A stretch of DNA of 64,000 bases from Eopsaltria australis. Taxonomy: Eukaryota > Chordata > Aves > Passeriformes > Petroicidae. Made by a program: the position numbers and the translations under genes. The first letter of the stretch is position 1. Each line of letters begins with the position of its first letter. The stretch is taken from NCBI GenBank assembly GCA_034509425.1, contig JAVTVJ010000933.1, positions 1,183,994 to 1,247,993 on the forward strand. Direction: 5' to 3'. This document shows positions 11,901-24,700 of the stretch, in pieces. The notes beneath the pieces are model-generated. The model worked only from the letters and a program-made list of their open reading frames with translations, was not told the DNA's origin and did no database searches.

Positions 11901-14900
11901 TTCTGTCCAGCAGGGATAGTGGAAGCTCCTGTTGTCCTGACTGGCTGGCAAACCCACACAGGCTGATGGGCTGACTCACAGAACAACAAATTGCTAGAAT
12001 TATGCCTCCAGTTTTATAGCAATGGGAGCTCTAATTTTCAACTCCCTAAAAAGGTACTTATTTTCAAGAAACCTGTAGAAATTTTATATATTGGATTTGC
12101 CCATGGCTGAAATAAGTTGAAATAGGCAGCCAGGTGAATCCTTGTCTGCTTAAGGAATCAGGATACCTGCCTTTTAAGTGCACCTTATGTGTCTCTTTTA
12201 GTGGGTTGAATTTTGCTGAAAAGACTAAGAAATTGCAATAGAGAAGGAAGGGTGGCTCAATTTCTACCTCTTAACACAAGCTTCTGTCAGTGTGGAAATT
12301 GGAATCTATGCACTTAAGAAAATCCCTTTCTTTAAAGGAGGAGTAATTGCTTGGTGAAGAACAGTGAAAAAAATGGATGCTGACCATTGTTTGGCTATTC
12401 AGTCTGTAAAGATGCCAGGTTTTGCGGGCACTTTTACAGCTTCACAGCCAATCCCAGCAGATTAGCAGCTATTAGGCTCATGTGGCTTCCTCAATATACC
12501 TGCTAGCTCAAATCACCACTCTGGCTTTGCAGGACTACATCAGGTGAGCATTTTTATTTCTGTATATCTGAACCTCTTTCTCCAAATCTGAGAGACAAAA
12601 GGAGTCAGCTAAATTTCTGTATTACCTTGATGGCCTCCAGATCAGTAGAAGACCCTAAGTGCTGGCTCACAAACACATGAGTGCTACAGTGATGAAAACA
12701 TTTGGCTTGTGCAGGTCTTCTTCTGCCATCACTCCTGAAAGTAACTGGGAAACACCTCCTGAGCTGCTGAGCATTACCCGGAGCAGTCAATGCTTATCTG
12801 AAATGACAAATACCATTCCCTGGGCTTCTTTTCCCTTCTCCAAGCCCTTTTCTCTGGGTACCCTTTCTTGTGCTGCCTTTCCCACTTAATAATAAATATC
12901 TCTGTTCTTGGAAGGTCTGGGCAGATTTTTCTCCAATTGACACTCTCAACTTGCTAATTTTGGAATTGTTTTCTTCCCAGTCCCTTCCTTATGGCCATGA
13001 GAAGGGAATTTTCTAGTGTGACATCAAACCTAAAAAAAGTTGTAATTTCATACTTTTGTATTTTGCCATGACTAAAAGTAGGTTTAATCTCTGTTTCGTA
13101 GAGCATATTTACATACTCTGCAAATACACAAAGAGAGAAATAAAAGGAGAAAGCTTTCCAATTAAGCTGCAACCCTCTCTTTTTACAGGTGGCTAAAAAT
13201 GACAAAGTTATATTAGGAATAACCTGAATTATGCACAAGTCTAATTTTATAACTCTATTAATTGTCTTACTTAATAAAAGTGACATTATTTCCTCAGCTT
13301 TGAAAGGTTTTCCATAACTACATGCTCTGTCTCTTTGGTAGCTATTTATAACTTGAAGAACAAGGTTGTAATGAGAATGTAACAGTGTCTTTTCAGTGGA
13401 AATGTCATTTAAGTAACCTCCTAAGCAGTATATTAAAATTACTAGTCTGGTATCTCAGTGGGAGTTGGAATTTAAATCGCATACATGAGTTCAAAAGTAG
13501 TTTGGGGAGTGCCCACTGCAGTCTTCCACTTTTCTTATGAAACCCAGTGCATATGTAGGGAAAAGACCATGGGAAAATAGTTCAAGTGTGCTGGCTGTCC
13601 CATGTTAAACAAGTCCTTTTGAGGCAAATTATTGGAGAACTGAATATACTTTGCTTTCAATGCCTGACGCCTTCTGCAGAAAATTCCTCAACAACTTCCA
13701 TTTTCTTTGTTTCACTGACACTGTCTGTTGTGTGGCAGGCAGAAACCCATTCATCTTTGCTAGCTCTTCAGAAGACACTTAGGAATGCAGGCACACCATG
13801 CTTCAGGCATGCCCATTTCCAGCAGTAGATGAGTGCTGGCCCCAGTTTTGATACTATCTGTTGATGACATGTGGCATTGGTCACAATGCCGGGGACTGAG
13901 AGTTCAGAGAGCCAGAAATCAGAGTTCAGACTGTCCACTCACAGCCTGGAACAGCTCTGCAGAAAGACAAGTTCTGTTATTTCCTGCTCCTCTTTGCATA
14001 TGCAGCATTTCATGCTGAAGATCATATTTGTGTGTTAGCATGGTTTAGGTTATTGACAACAGTTGCATGGTATGGATTTTACATTTTTGCTCTGATTCTA
14101 TGCATTCTGCTTCATGTGTGCTTCACAGATAATGACAAGAAGTGGGGAAAAATAGTAAAACCACAGAAACTTCTATGGTCCAAGCTAAATGAAAATTGTA
14201 CTAAGATTTTCTTGCAATACTAGATGAAACAAGGGGAAGGCCTACAGAAGATGGTTGCCTACAGAAGATGAATAGATGAATAGGAGCTGACTGCTCACTG
14301 TCTTTTCTAGCACAGAATCCAGAGTAATGATGAGAAAGTATTTGTTAGCAGCTCTAATACAAATGAAGCAGGTGGGTCTGCACTTAGTTTGCAGCTGGGT
14401 GTGGAAATCCATTCTGTAGGATGCTGGAAATGTATGTGGTTTCAAGAAGGGTATTGGGCAGGTCAAGGAAGACAAATCTTTAGAAGGTTATTAAGTAGTC
14501 ATTGGCTGTAGTTCATGGTTTGTCTGGCCTATAAACTGTCGGAAACTGGGGAAGTGCTGAAGGGCAGTAACCTGTAGGGTCTGATTTATTCTTCCATTCT
14601 TACACAGTCATCTGCTTTTCAGTACAGAGACTGTGGAATTGTTCAATTTGTTCTAGCACAGCCTTTCTGAACTAGGGTGCACAAGATATGCAGAATAGCA
14701 GAAAATACAAGGATTATTTGAGATGCCTGTAACCAGTGTGATCAAAAGGGACACTTAACTTGACAATGAAGAAAATGAAGGAGATGAAAGACAGACTGAA
14801 AATATGTCAGAAAAAATATGGGGGAAGTCAAGTGGCATAAAGTATGATGGTGTTTGAATAGACCTTGAATAACCAAGCACCAAGAAGGCTTGGTGGGTCA

Positions 14901-17900
14901 GCAGAGATTATTCAGGAATTGGGAGCTACTGCAGCCACTGCCACACCAAAGTGGGTGCAAACAGACAGCAGGGATACCAGGAAGATTTGTCCAGAGGGGA
15001 CTCACATGGGGGTTCTCATAGATTAACAATAAAAAGGAGACAATACAGGAGTTCATCTTGTCTAGATGAGGTGGGCGAGGAATGGCCGCAGTACGCCATT
15101 CTTGGCTAATTTTGATTCTAGCCCTCAAGACTGGGACTTGAATCACATCTCGTTGAACAAAGAGGGCTTTGAATCTGTGTGTATAGGGTTCTGCCCATTC
15201 AAAAGAGGCATCTAGCAGTGCTTTACAGAGACATGTGTCCTCAAAGATCTAGAAAGGTGACTGCTGCCCTTAGCCCTTTGTCACATCTCCTGAGCCCATA
15301 CACGTGAGTTAAGGATGCTCAAAGTGTCTGGAGATTGGCATTTTATGGTGTAGTATTGACACTGTGCACTGTACACTGTCCAGTATATTTAGGTAACAGT
15401 TTCCCAGCAGGCAGCATACTGAAGCACATCTTTTTGGCAGAACTGTGTGCCTACTACCCAATGCTCTACAATGTTCCTAGACCTCCCAGTTTTGGAACTC
15501 CACTGTGAGGCTGACTTGCTGTGCAAAAGAGAACTCTACAGTTCAATATGGCTGGGGAAGTGCAATAGTAGGAGAAGGGCAGCAAGAATCAGAAACAACA
15601 GTTTAAACCCTCTAGAAGTATGCAGAAAACTCAAGTCCTGTAGGTGACCCATGTACTGAGAGTTCCACACCACCTTCTTTGGATCACTGATCTCATAAAA
15701 TTTATTGTCAGGATTTTTCCCTATATACAAAGGGAGATGGGAGTCACTTGGATTTCCCAAGCCTGTTGTAATAAAAGCTAGAGCAATACAAGGGGATAAG
15801 AATGAGAATAAATCTACACTGATACCAGCATTTACAAAGTTTGGGAAGGGTTAAGAGCACTGTGAATGTACCATAGTAAAATGTCTTCCAAGTCTTGAAT
15901 GCAGATCCACCACTTGGACTCAAGGATGCGTGACAGCATTTGGATCTGAGAGTCTCTTTCAGTGTGAGCAGAGTCAGGCAGAAAGGAAGATATGTGGCAG
16001 TGCCAGCACCAGAGAACTAGTGGGAAGGACACAGCAAGCTGTACAGGATAATGTGTTCCCAAGTCTGGACAGAAGAGACAGGAGCTGAGATCCCCATGTG
16101 GAAGACAGCAGCGTAAAGCACTTCAGAGTGTTGCCTGGTGGCATGGTGTGGAAAGAGCTGACCATCTGGCCGGTGAAACTGTGTTATGGGATGTTTTGCC
16201 TGGGAAACATGGCAGAAGTGTAAAATGAGGTACTGTTGTGTCACCTGTAGCCCCATGGTGTCTCCCAGAGGAGGACTGTCTGCTTCCCATGCCTGGAGCT
16301 GAAACTGGCTGAGGGAAAAGGTTTTCCTATTAGCCTGATTAGTGATGTTGAGGGTCACGGCTTGGGACAAAGACAGCATTCAGGGACAATTTTTTCTCCA
16401 ACTTGTACTTTGACCTGTCAGCGTCATTATTCTTTTCCCAGCATAGATTACCTTGGCATCTTCCTGAAATGAACTTGAACATACTTAGCAGATTCTGAAG
16501 ATATTTCAGGGCTGCTTTGAAGAGTGTTTTAGACCAATTTCTGTCTAGCTTTTCTGAAGTCGTAAGACAGAATCCTGCCTCTGGTTATTAAAAGAATTGT
16601 ACTGGCAGCTAGTAATGCCTCATTAAAATCTCTGATTTACAAAGAGAAGTTTTATTTAAAGTACTCTTGACAAGGCTGGGAGGGTTGATTAAATCCCAAA
16701 CAAAGATTAAAGCCACATGTGTTAAATTTTTTAAAAATAGCATATGGTTTTATCTAATTTAAATAACAGATGGGCTCTTTAAATAGATGGACAATTTAAA
16801 TAAATTACTTCAAAAATTTCAAATAATTATTTACTTCAGTTATCTATTGAATGTGTAAACTCGGAGTGTTCTGTTGCAAGTTCAGATTTATTATTTTGGA
16901 AGAGAAATCCAAGTTGATGGGAAGAGTGATTTCTTTTGTTCTTCTGATTTCACTATCATGTTCCTAGCCAAAGATGTCAGTTAAGTTAGGGGGCTGGATT
17001 AGGAATGGCAAGAACTTCAAAGAAATCCCTGAATTCCTTGGACAGACTGCCTTCCCATCTCACAGGTCTACAAAAGTACATATCTAGAAAAACATGCTGG
17101 GAATGGCATGATACACTTGACAGATACTGGCCTTTAGTTTCCAGTAATGGGAGTGAGATGTTCAATGGACTTGGGCCTTTAAACACAACATATGAAAATA
17201 ATAAAGGCACCTCATTTTACAATTACCTTTTTTCTTCTCTGTGTCTGGAAGACAGGATGCCACTTGAAAGGATTTTTAGGGAAGAATGTGCCTCTGGTTT
17301 ATTTATGTCCTTTCCACAGCCAAAGAAACTGCTGACAAGGGAGAAATGGTACAATACTTGAGTGCCGTACCCTAAGCAGGCAGAGATTGCTCTTGTATCT
17401 CCAGTACTGCATGGGAGAGCTCTAGGTCTGTCTGCTCTCCCAATGCTCATCTGTCTTCTACCTTCTTGGCTGCTCAGTCACAGATCTGTGCCCATTGCCC
17501 TCGTGATACCTTCCTGAACAAATGGTCCGTAAGCTTTGCCTGGCAGTACAGTCTGGTTTTTCCTCCTTGGCAGATGGGGAACCCGAAAGAGTTAGGGATT
17601 ACATCATCACCCTGGTCTTCCCTTTGCAACCATCCAAAGGGGTGACTCACTGTTGCGAGATAAGAGCAGCTTGTTCTGTCTGCTCCAGAGGAGAGAGCTG
17701 GTAATAATTAATGCCTGTCTTTTGCCGAAAGAAAACTTGGAACATTTTGGAGAGGAGTCTGGGTGGCCACACTGCTTTCCTCTGTGTAGATGCGGGGTCA
17801 TGTCACAGGCTGCCCAGGAGCTGAGCCAGCACAGAATTCAGGTGTTGCAAGTGCCAGGCCAGTAGAGCAAGGAGACAGTCATCCTGCCTAAGTGTGCAGA

Positions 17901-18115
17901 CTGTCTGGGCATGGTGGGAGCTAGGGACTCTCAGGGGCTGTAGGGCTGGGTCCTGACAGGAACACCATCAGCACCCATGGGCAGGCAGGAGGATCTCTGG
18001 GTGTTCCAGGAAACCTCAGCCAGGCCCAGTGGTGCCATTCAGACCCTCACAAGACACTGACATGTGTTTAATGACAGGATTCAAATGTCAGTGTAGAGGC
18101 TTTAAGTTTCAATTG
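8943..18115. other. long non-coding stretch, no gene recognised
   Basis: Nine kilobases without any repeat I can name. All open frames are short (110 to 120 codons at most) and without domains. A segment at 9660-9754 lies between a strong acceptor (tttctccaag) and a gtaagg donor and has one open frame, with no known resemblance. A 14-base tandem duplication lies at 14240-14270. At 16600-16860 the sequence is strongly AT-rich with many TTTAAAT blocks and few CpG, like some conserved non-coding elements but equally like ordinary AT-rich DNA. Confidence 0.55.
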
Positions 18116-18185
18116 CAGAATCACAGAATCTACTAGGTTGGAAAAGGTCTTTGAGGTCATCAAGTCCAACCAGTGTAGATGCCAA
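18116..18185 (-). mobile_element. CR1 3' end fragment
   Basis: The plus strand reads GAATCACAGAATCTACTAGG followed by TTGGAAAAGGTCTTTGAGG and TCATCAAGTCCAACCAG, which is the reverse complement of a CR1 3' end. Only about 70 bases are kept. The tail repeat is at the low-coordinate side, so the element points to the minus strand. Confidence 0.8.
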
Positions 18186-18458
18186 TATTAGTAGTGTGAA
18201 GCTGGCTGGCTTCTGAGTTGTATTTTGAGCCTGCTGTTGTTCTGTCTAGAAGCTGGGTGAGATGAGTTTCCCATGTAATCATACACATCCAGGTGATGAG
18301 GTTCTACAAATTCTTGATGAGCTTGACATTTCTGAGACAGCAAAAGTGTAAACATAGTAAGCCCATGTAGAGCAGAAAATGAGGGTTTAGGAAGCAGCAG
18401 ATTGTGTGTTTCTTTCCTGGTGCCAGAAGGAATACAGCAGATCTTTCACTTTGAGTTA

Positions 18459-18728
18459 ACAGAACTACATAATGGGTCAAGTTGGAAGGGACCACAGTGG
18501 ATCACCTGGTCGAACCTCCCTGCATAAGCAGGGTCACCCTAGAGCACCCTAGATTTCATCCAGACAGTCCTTGAATATCTCCAGTGAGGGAGATTCTACA
18601 ACCTCTCTGGGCAACCAGTGCATAGTCGCCTGCACAATAAAGAAGATCTTTATTCCTTCTTGTTTGATTTGGGTGGAACTTCCTGTGATTCAGTTTCTAC
18701 TCCTTGTCCTCTTGGCCTAACCCTTCTC
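18459..18728 (-). mobile_element. CR1 3' end fragment, second subfamily
   Basis: The 3' tail (AGAACTACATAATGGGTCAA, then GTTGGAAGGGACCACAGTGG) begins at about 18459. It is followed by the reverse complement of CR1 terminal sequence, including CCTCTCTGGGCAACCAGTGC at about 18600 and a block ending CTCCTTGTCCTCTTGGCC at about 18717. It is a different subfamily from the copies at 36.3 and 45.0 kb and is badly decayed. It lies only about 270 bases from another CR1 tail in the same orientation, probably through separate insertions. Confidence 0.82.
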
Positions 18729-21700
18729 AGAGCTCACTGAAGTAGATGGAGAAGCTCCCACTGATTGGAACAGGTGTTGTTTTCTTTCTCAGTTATGTTC
18801 CTGTAAAGCATTAGATCTTCAGCTTTCTGGTCAGTCTGTTTTCCCATGAGAGAATGCAAGTGGTCTGGCAAGTCAGATGAGGCTGGAAGGGTCTGAGCTG
18901 AAGCCCATACCTTGAGCACAACTGTGGGAAATTACTTTCTCTCCTACTTCACTTGTTTCCTGTTTTGTTTGAGGAAGCTGTTGGTGTAGAGTTGTAGCCT
19001 TCAAGCCTTTCATTGTATATTAGAACCCTTTCATGGAGGGTTCTACTATAAAACAATTAAAGGAGTCTGCAATAAAATGTTCCCATGATAGGTCTGTCAA
19101 AGTAATCAGTCATATCTATTTGACTAATGCAAGCAGCAGAAGTGAATACTAAAGTAAGGAAATCTAACAGTTAAAGTGAAATGTGAACAGATCAGTACCA
19201 TGTCTTCTGTCTTTCTTCTCTTCAGTGACTTTCCAGAATGACTTCAAGACAGATGACTCCCAAGAGCTATCAACTAATTTAAGAGTAAGATTTTGCATGA
19301 TGTGAAAGGAATGTTTCTCCTTAAATTTCAGTGTTCTAACAGCAGGACAGCTTTCCTGCTGAGGCCCAATCTCCATGACTCCATAGCCTTTTCTCTTACT
19401 GCAGTGTGATTTCCTCTCCCCCAAATGGTGGTTACACTGTATGCCAGATTCACCGCCAGAAGCTCCAGGCAGCAAGGTGCAGTACAGCCTAGGAAGATGT
19501 GAAACCTTTTGGTCTCCAGGGGTATCAGCTCATCACAAGCCACCTCTTGTCAGAGAACATAAATTTGCTGCTTAGAAGGAAGGAAGAGAGCCAGAGCATA
19601 GCATGGATATCTCCTAAGGGAACAAAAAACCCAAACCCAAACAGTAAGTACAGTGTTGTCCCCACAAAATTATTTGCCTTGTGTGTCTGAAAACTGGAAA
19701 TAACCACCTGTAGATAGAGCATGATGTGAGGCAGAGGCCTTGAGCTGAGAGAGAACTGACAATTTGGGGAAAAAATTCTTTGTGTTTGCTAGTTCTGTTC
19801 CTTTTGTTAATAGCTGTAGGAAAAAAATGTATCTATGATGTCACGGGAGCTATTTGAAATACCTATGGGGTTGAGTCCATGGTTGGAATGAAAGTATGAG
19901 ATTCTGGAAGAAAACAGTTTTTTCCAAAGAAGTCAGAGCAATGCTTTGTTCAACAAGGTTTGGTACACCATTTAATATCCTGGAGTGTTCATGAGACATT
20001 CTCCATTTGAAATAAAGTACATATATTTTTATATCGTGCACTGTTGTTGTAATGGTAGCTCAACAATGGCAAGTCTGAAAAGATTTCAGGCTTTGAATGA
20101 AGATGAAAGATTGTCCTCTGCTTTTTTAGATGCCAAGTCAAAATTGCAGAGATTTCCATAAAAAGAGAAAAAAATGCTTCTTCTAGGTAAGCACATTCCC
20201 TCTATCAGTGGGATTACTTTGCAAGCACATGTTCAGGATTTAGCCTTGGTGCTTTGGTCTGTCGGTCATATTCACACTGCTTTTGCCAAAATCCCTGGCT
20301 CAGGCACCCGGCTTTCATCCCAGCATTCCAGCAAGGAAGATCAAGGGTATGCTGAGATAGTGGTGATTATTTGAGTGGAGATTTAGCAACTACAGATTTT
20401 CATATTGCTGCTGTGCTCCTCTGTGAAAGAACTCACCTCTCTAGCCAAGAAACTGGATCTCATACTGTGATCCCAGCCTATTTCCCATGCTAGGAAACCA
20501 CATGAATAAACCATATTAATGTGATTGGTGCCTCTACCACATACAACATGCAGAATTACTGTTCAGGGAAGGCACGAGTCTTTCTTGGGAACGTGATCTG
20601 AAATACAACAGGTTATATCAGACTTTCACCTGTAATTAATCTCTGCAGGTTTTCCTCAGTAAACAAACTAATTTCCTACTGATATATTCTCCCATAGGAC
20701 TAACTGTAGTGTTTACAGCTCCTCAGAGTAGGGTTTTCCACTCCTTTTCTGCCTCATTGATTGCCTTGTTTTCTGTTATTTTTGAGACAATGGTCTGCAC
20801 AGCTTATTTTTAAAAAGGCTGCTGCAGACTGGCAGTATTGTTTTTCCTGGTGTTACAAATGATAAAGCTTTTAACAAATCTGGTTCTGTAGTACAACTCT
20901 GTTTTGTTCTTATTGCCCTCTGATGGATTGATTGCTGCACAGGGTGATGCTTGTTTAGACCAGTGATCTGAGAATAGCCAGCACCAAAAATTGATGTCAA
21001 CCAAACTCAATACCCAAACTCCCAGATCAGCAGCCTGACTAGAGGAGCATGTCACTTGCATTCAGCTGCTGTCACTGGGGACTTGTTGGTTTCTACACCT
21101 TCAAAAGAAGTGATTCCAGACTTAGTGATTGGATTGTGTTTTTTCCCCCTGCTTCCAGATCAAATAAAGCCTGTGAGCAGTGCTTTGCTGTTACAGAAAG
21201 AAAAACAATGTGCTTTCATGGTCTCTTAAAATACTTCGGGAAATACCAGCTCCCAGTTGCCCTGAAGGTATCTGCATGAATGAGAAATCAGAACTATGTG
21301 TCCTATTAATGCTCTAGATCCTGCTAATTCTTATCTCATCCTGAAATAAGTCACATATTTTAAATACAAAACTAGAATTTTCAAGTTTCATCCTGCTAGT
21401 AAGAAGAAATGTTTTTGTGTTCTTAGTTAAGGTATAATCTAACTTTTCTTGTAGTAATTATGATTAAACATTAAAAATAGTATCTTGCAGGCTTAGTCCA
21501 CATTTTTGCAATTACAGGATAAAACACACCCGAAGGAGAATAAAAAGAGTGCAGGAAGTGTCTTTACCTTGGCTGTGAATCTTGTTTACCACTTCAGGAG
21601 CCAAGCCTGTTGTATGAATGAGAATAATCCCTAAGTCCTGAATAGAATTCTATGCCTCTAAATCCAAACACAATTTACAAAACATGGGACTCCTTTATGG

Positions 21701-24700
21701 CCGTGTCACTGTGGTGAAATAGCAGCACAGAGTTAGTGACTCCTGTGAGGTCACCAGCAGGACAGAACTGCTCTGCAGTCCCCTGGAGCCCAGGCCAATG
21801 CCCTGTGCAGTCAGATAGAAGCACAGGAACAATGCTGGAGTCTTGTGGTAACCAGAGTATCCCATGTACCTGACTCAAAAAGATGCTTCCTGTGATGCAG
21901 GAATCTTATCAACTATTGCCTCCTTCAGTGGTAAGAGGATGTGGTTAGTTCTTGATAAAGTAACACTAAATCCTTTGATCTCTGTGGCTGCCTTTGGAAA
22001 AGTCTGGAGTAGCAGGGCTGCGTTTGTTCTGTACCGTTTATATTGTTGCATCAAAAACTGATCGTGGAAAGGATGTGAACATGTTTGGGACATTTTGTCT
22101 TCTCTGCTCTGATGCATATAACAGAGGTAGAAGGTAAGTATCAGCTGTTCTGTGGGGGAAAATCAATGGATCTACATGAAAGGTTTTATCAATTTATGCT
22201 GCCTGGGAACTAAAACTTAAATTTTTTTAGAGACACAAATTTCACCCTATATTTCAAGTATAACAAGCCAGAGAGATGTCTGTGTTACAAGGTAGCTATA
22301 AAACCTATAAAGTTTCCTGATGCTGTGTTTGACTCATCATAGATCAGATGGGGGTGGAAGAATCAGCTCCATTTTGGATTTGTTTGGGAGGATTCTGAAT
22401 TTGGATTTGTGCATCAAATGAGGATTTTGTAAGCATTTTTAAAACAAACAAACATTTTGTTTGTTTTAGTGTGTTTTCAGTTATAAGGGGATCTCAGTTT
22501 TGGTTTTGCCTTCTCTCCCTTTTCTCTTCCACTCCAGAAGTTACCAGGGAGTTGCTCTGAACTTTGTTCCATCAAAAATGAGAATCTCTGTAAATTTCAT
22601 AAATGTTTACAAGTGTTGCATTAAGTCTCCCCAAACCTTCTCCTATTAATTTAGATTATTTCTGGTCACAATCATGCTCAGTGTCTGGCCTTTGTCAATT
22701 AGACACAATCTGAGGAAAGACAGAGATGTCAGTTTTTAAAATGTGCCTAAAAGTATCTTTTGCATTGAAAAGTATCAAAGACATCTGTAAAAACCTGCTG
22801 TGAGTCAATAACTGGCAATTTGTGTTGTGAACTACAAAAGAAAAAACAATGCTGTTTTATGTTCTATTGCACTCTATTTTGAATAACAAAAGTATTTTAC
22901 TCTTTAAAGATGGTGTACAGACTGATGGTAGCTTGACTATGGACCTGGAGTAATTCAAAATCAGGAGGCAGCCTCCAGTATCTTTCCAAGCTTATTTATA
23001 TGTGTGGTGAATGCTTTTTTATGAGTTCAGAATCAAGCTACCACCTCTTGCTTGGCTGTTATATTCTTTAAACTTTTCAGGAGCAGACTGTTCCTACATT
23101 ATCAGTTAAACGAAAATTTCACTCCCTATGCTAGTAAACATTTCAGTGCAAATGTTTTCATCCTCTGAGAACTTACTACCAAGCTGTTATTTATTTTATA
23201 TTTGAGAGAAAAAAGAAGTGACATTTTGTTTCTGGCTTTTAAAAATAAATGTAGGGCTTTTTCTTTAGAAAAACAAAAATACTTTACAATTTTTTTTTCA
23301 TTTGAACTTTCCAACACTATGTGCACCTCCTTTTCTCAACAGACATCTTTCAGAGAAGAATGGTTTAGGCAGGCAGTTATTCACTAGGTTCAACTGAATT
23401 AAAATTCTATTCTCTCTCAGTTGGCTGTGTGCTTAGGTGTTGCCTTCCCAAAGCAAAAGGGACTTTACGGAAGAAGATGCTTTGGGATCACTTGGGCTGG
23501 AATGTAACACATGGTATCTATATTTGGCACAACAATGCTAGGCAACAGAAGACATCTTTCCAGTCTGCTATCATTACTTCAACCTACTCCCTACATCAGA
23601 AACAGACTGATTAAACCCTTTTTTGTTAAAGCACCAAACCATGACTTGATTTAACAGAGAAAAACAGAAGCAAAGGTAGTTAAAGGGTATTTAAATAGCT
23701 GATGTTTTCCATTTGGGTGGGTTGTATTTTCAGACACAGAGCTGTCTCAACTGTGTTGTGCTGTGTTCATTATATTTGGTATATTATACTTGATGATCCC
23801 TTGGTTGCTTTTGTTGGACTACTTGTTTACCCCTCCTTCCTTTAGCTGAAAAGTGAAACTCTAAATATATGGGAAACTGACATCACATGTTCTTCTTTTT
23901 ATATCTCTGTCCCTGTGTATTTACATAATTGCTGGAAGTAATTAGCAGGAAGAATTTCCTAAAGAAGAAGACTTTTGTGCAGAGAATGTGTAAACTCGTG
24001 TGGCATATTTTGTGGGGAGAGACCTCTGCTGTATAAAACCTCTAGTTAAAGCTCTAAGAGACATTTGGATGGGTGCTCCTCAGCACCCAGATGTTTGTGC
24101 TGTGTTTTTTATTGACGGCTTAGATTTTGATGAATTACTTCTTACCAGGGAGAGGTCCTGATGATGCCTCAATCAGGAGAGCAGATGATAAGGTGCTTAC
24201 CACTCTTTACATGGACAATTTAGTAAACTCCTGCAGCTGTCACTCAGTAGTTACTGCACTGCATTCAATGAGCTGACAAATGTCACCTGGCTGAGAACAG
24301 GGTCTCATGCTTATAGATGCTCTTTGAGATTTATAGGCAAAAAACACTGCAAAAGAATTAGCTGTGTGTAGAAGATGGGGACAGTTTAGAATAATTGACT
24401 TTCAGGTGGGAGGGATTTTTGAATCTCTGCATTTCATACAGATTTATATAATGTCATGTTTCTCTTTATAAACACTTGGCAAAAAATATAATTTCAAGAA
24501 ATTAAAGTAACGTTTCAAGAGGGTTTAATTTTGGATAAATTCAACTCAATACATGCAAAATAATATGCTATGTGAAATTTTCCATTGACACAAGAAAAAA
24601 TTCTTACTCTTTTTAATGCTATGTGTTCTGAAAACCCTTCTTAAAGAACCTCATTATTTGTTCCATAATGGCAAAACAGCCGTCATAATAAAGAAAATCA

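Noticed and set aside
20437..20489. Minus-strand exon with a GAG|gtgagt donor
   Set aside because: One open frame of 17 codons is not informative, and the acceptor is moderate.
22003..22134. Exon ending at the strong AAG|gtaagt donor at 22135
   Set aside because: Rereading across the line break showed an in-frame stop in the only long frame, and no other acceptor gives an open frame.
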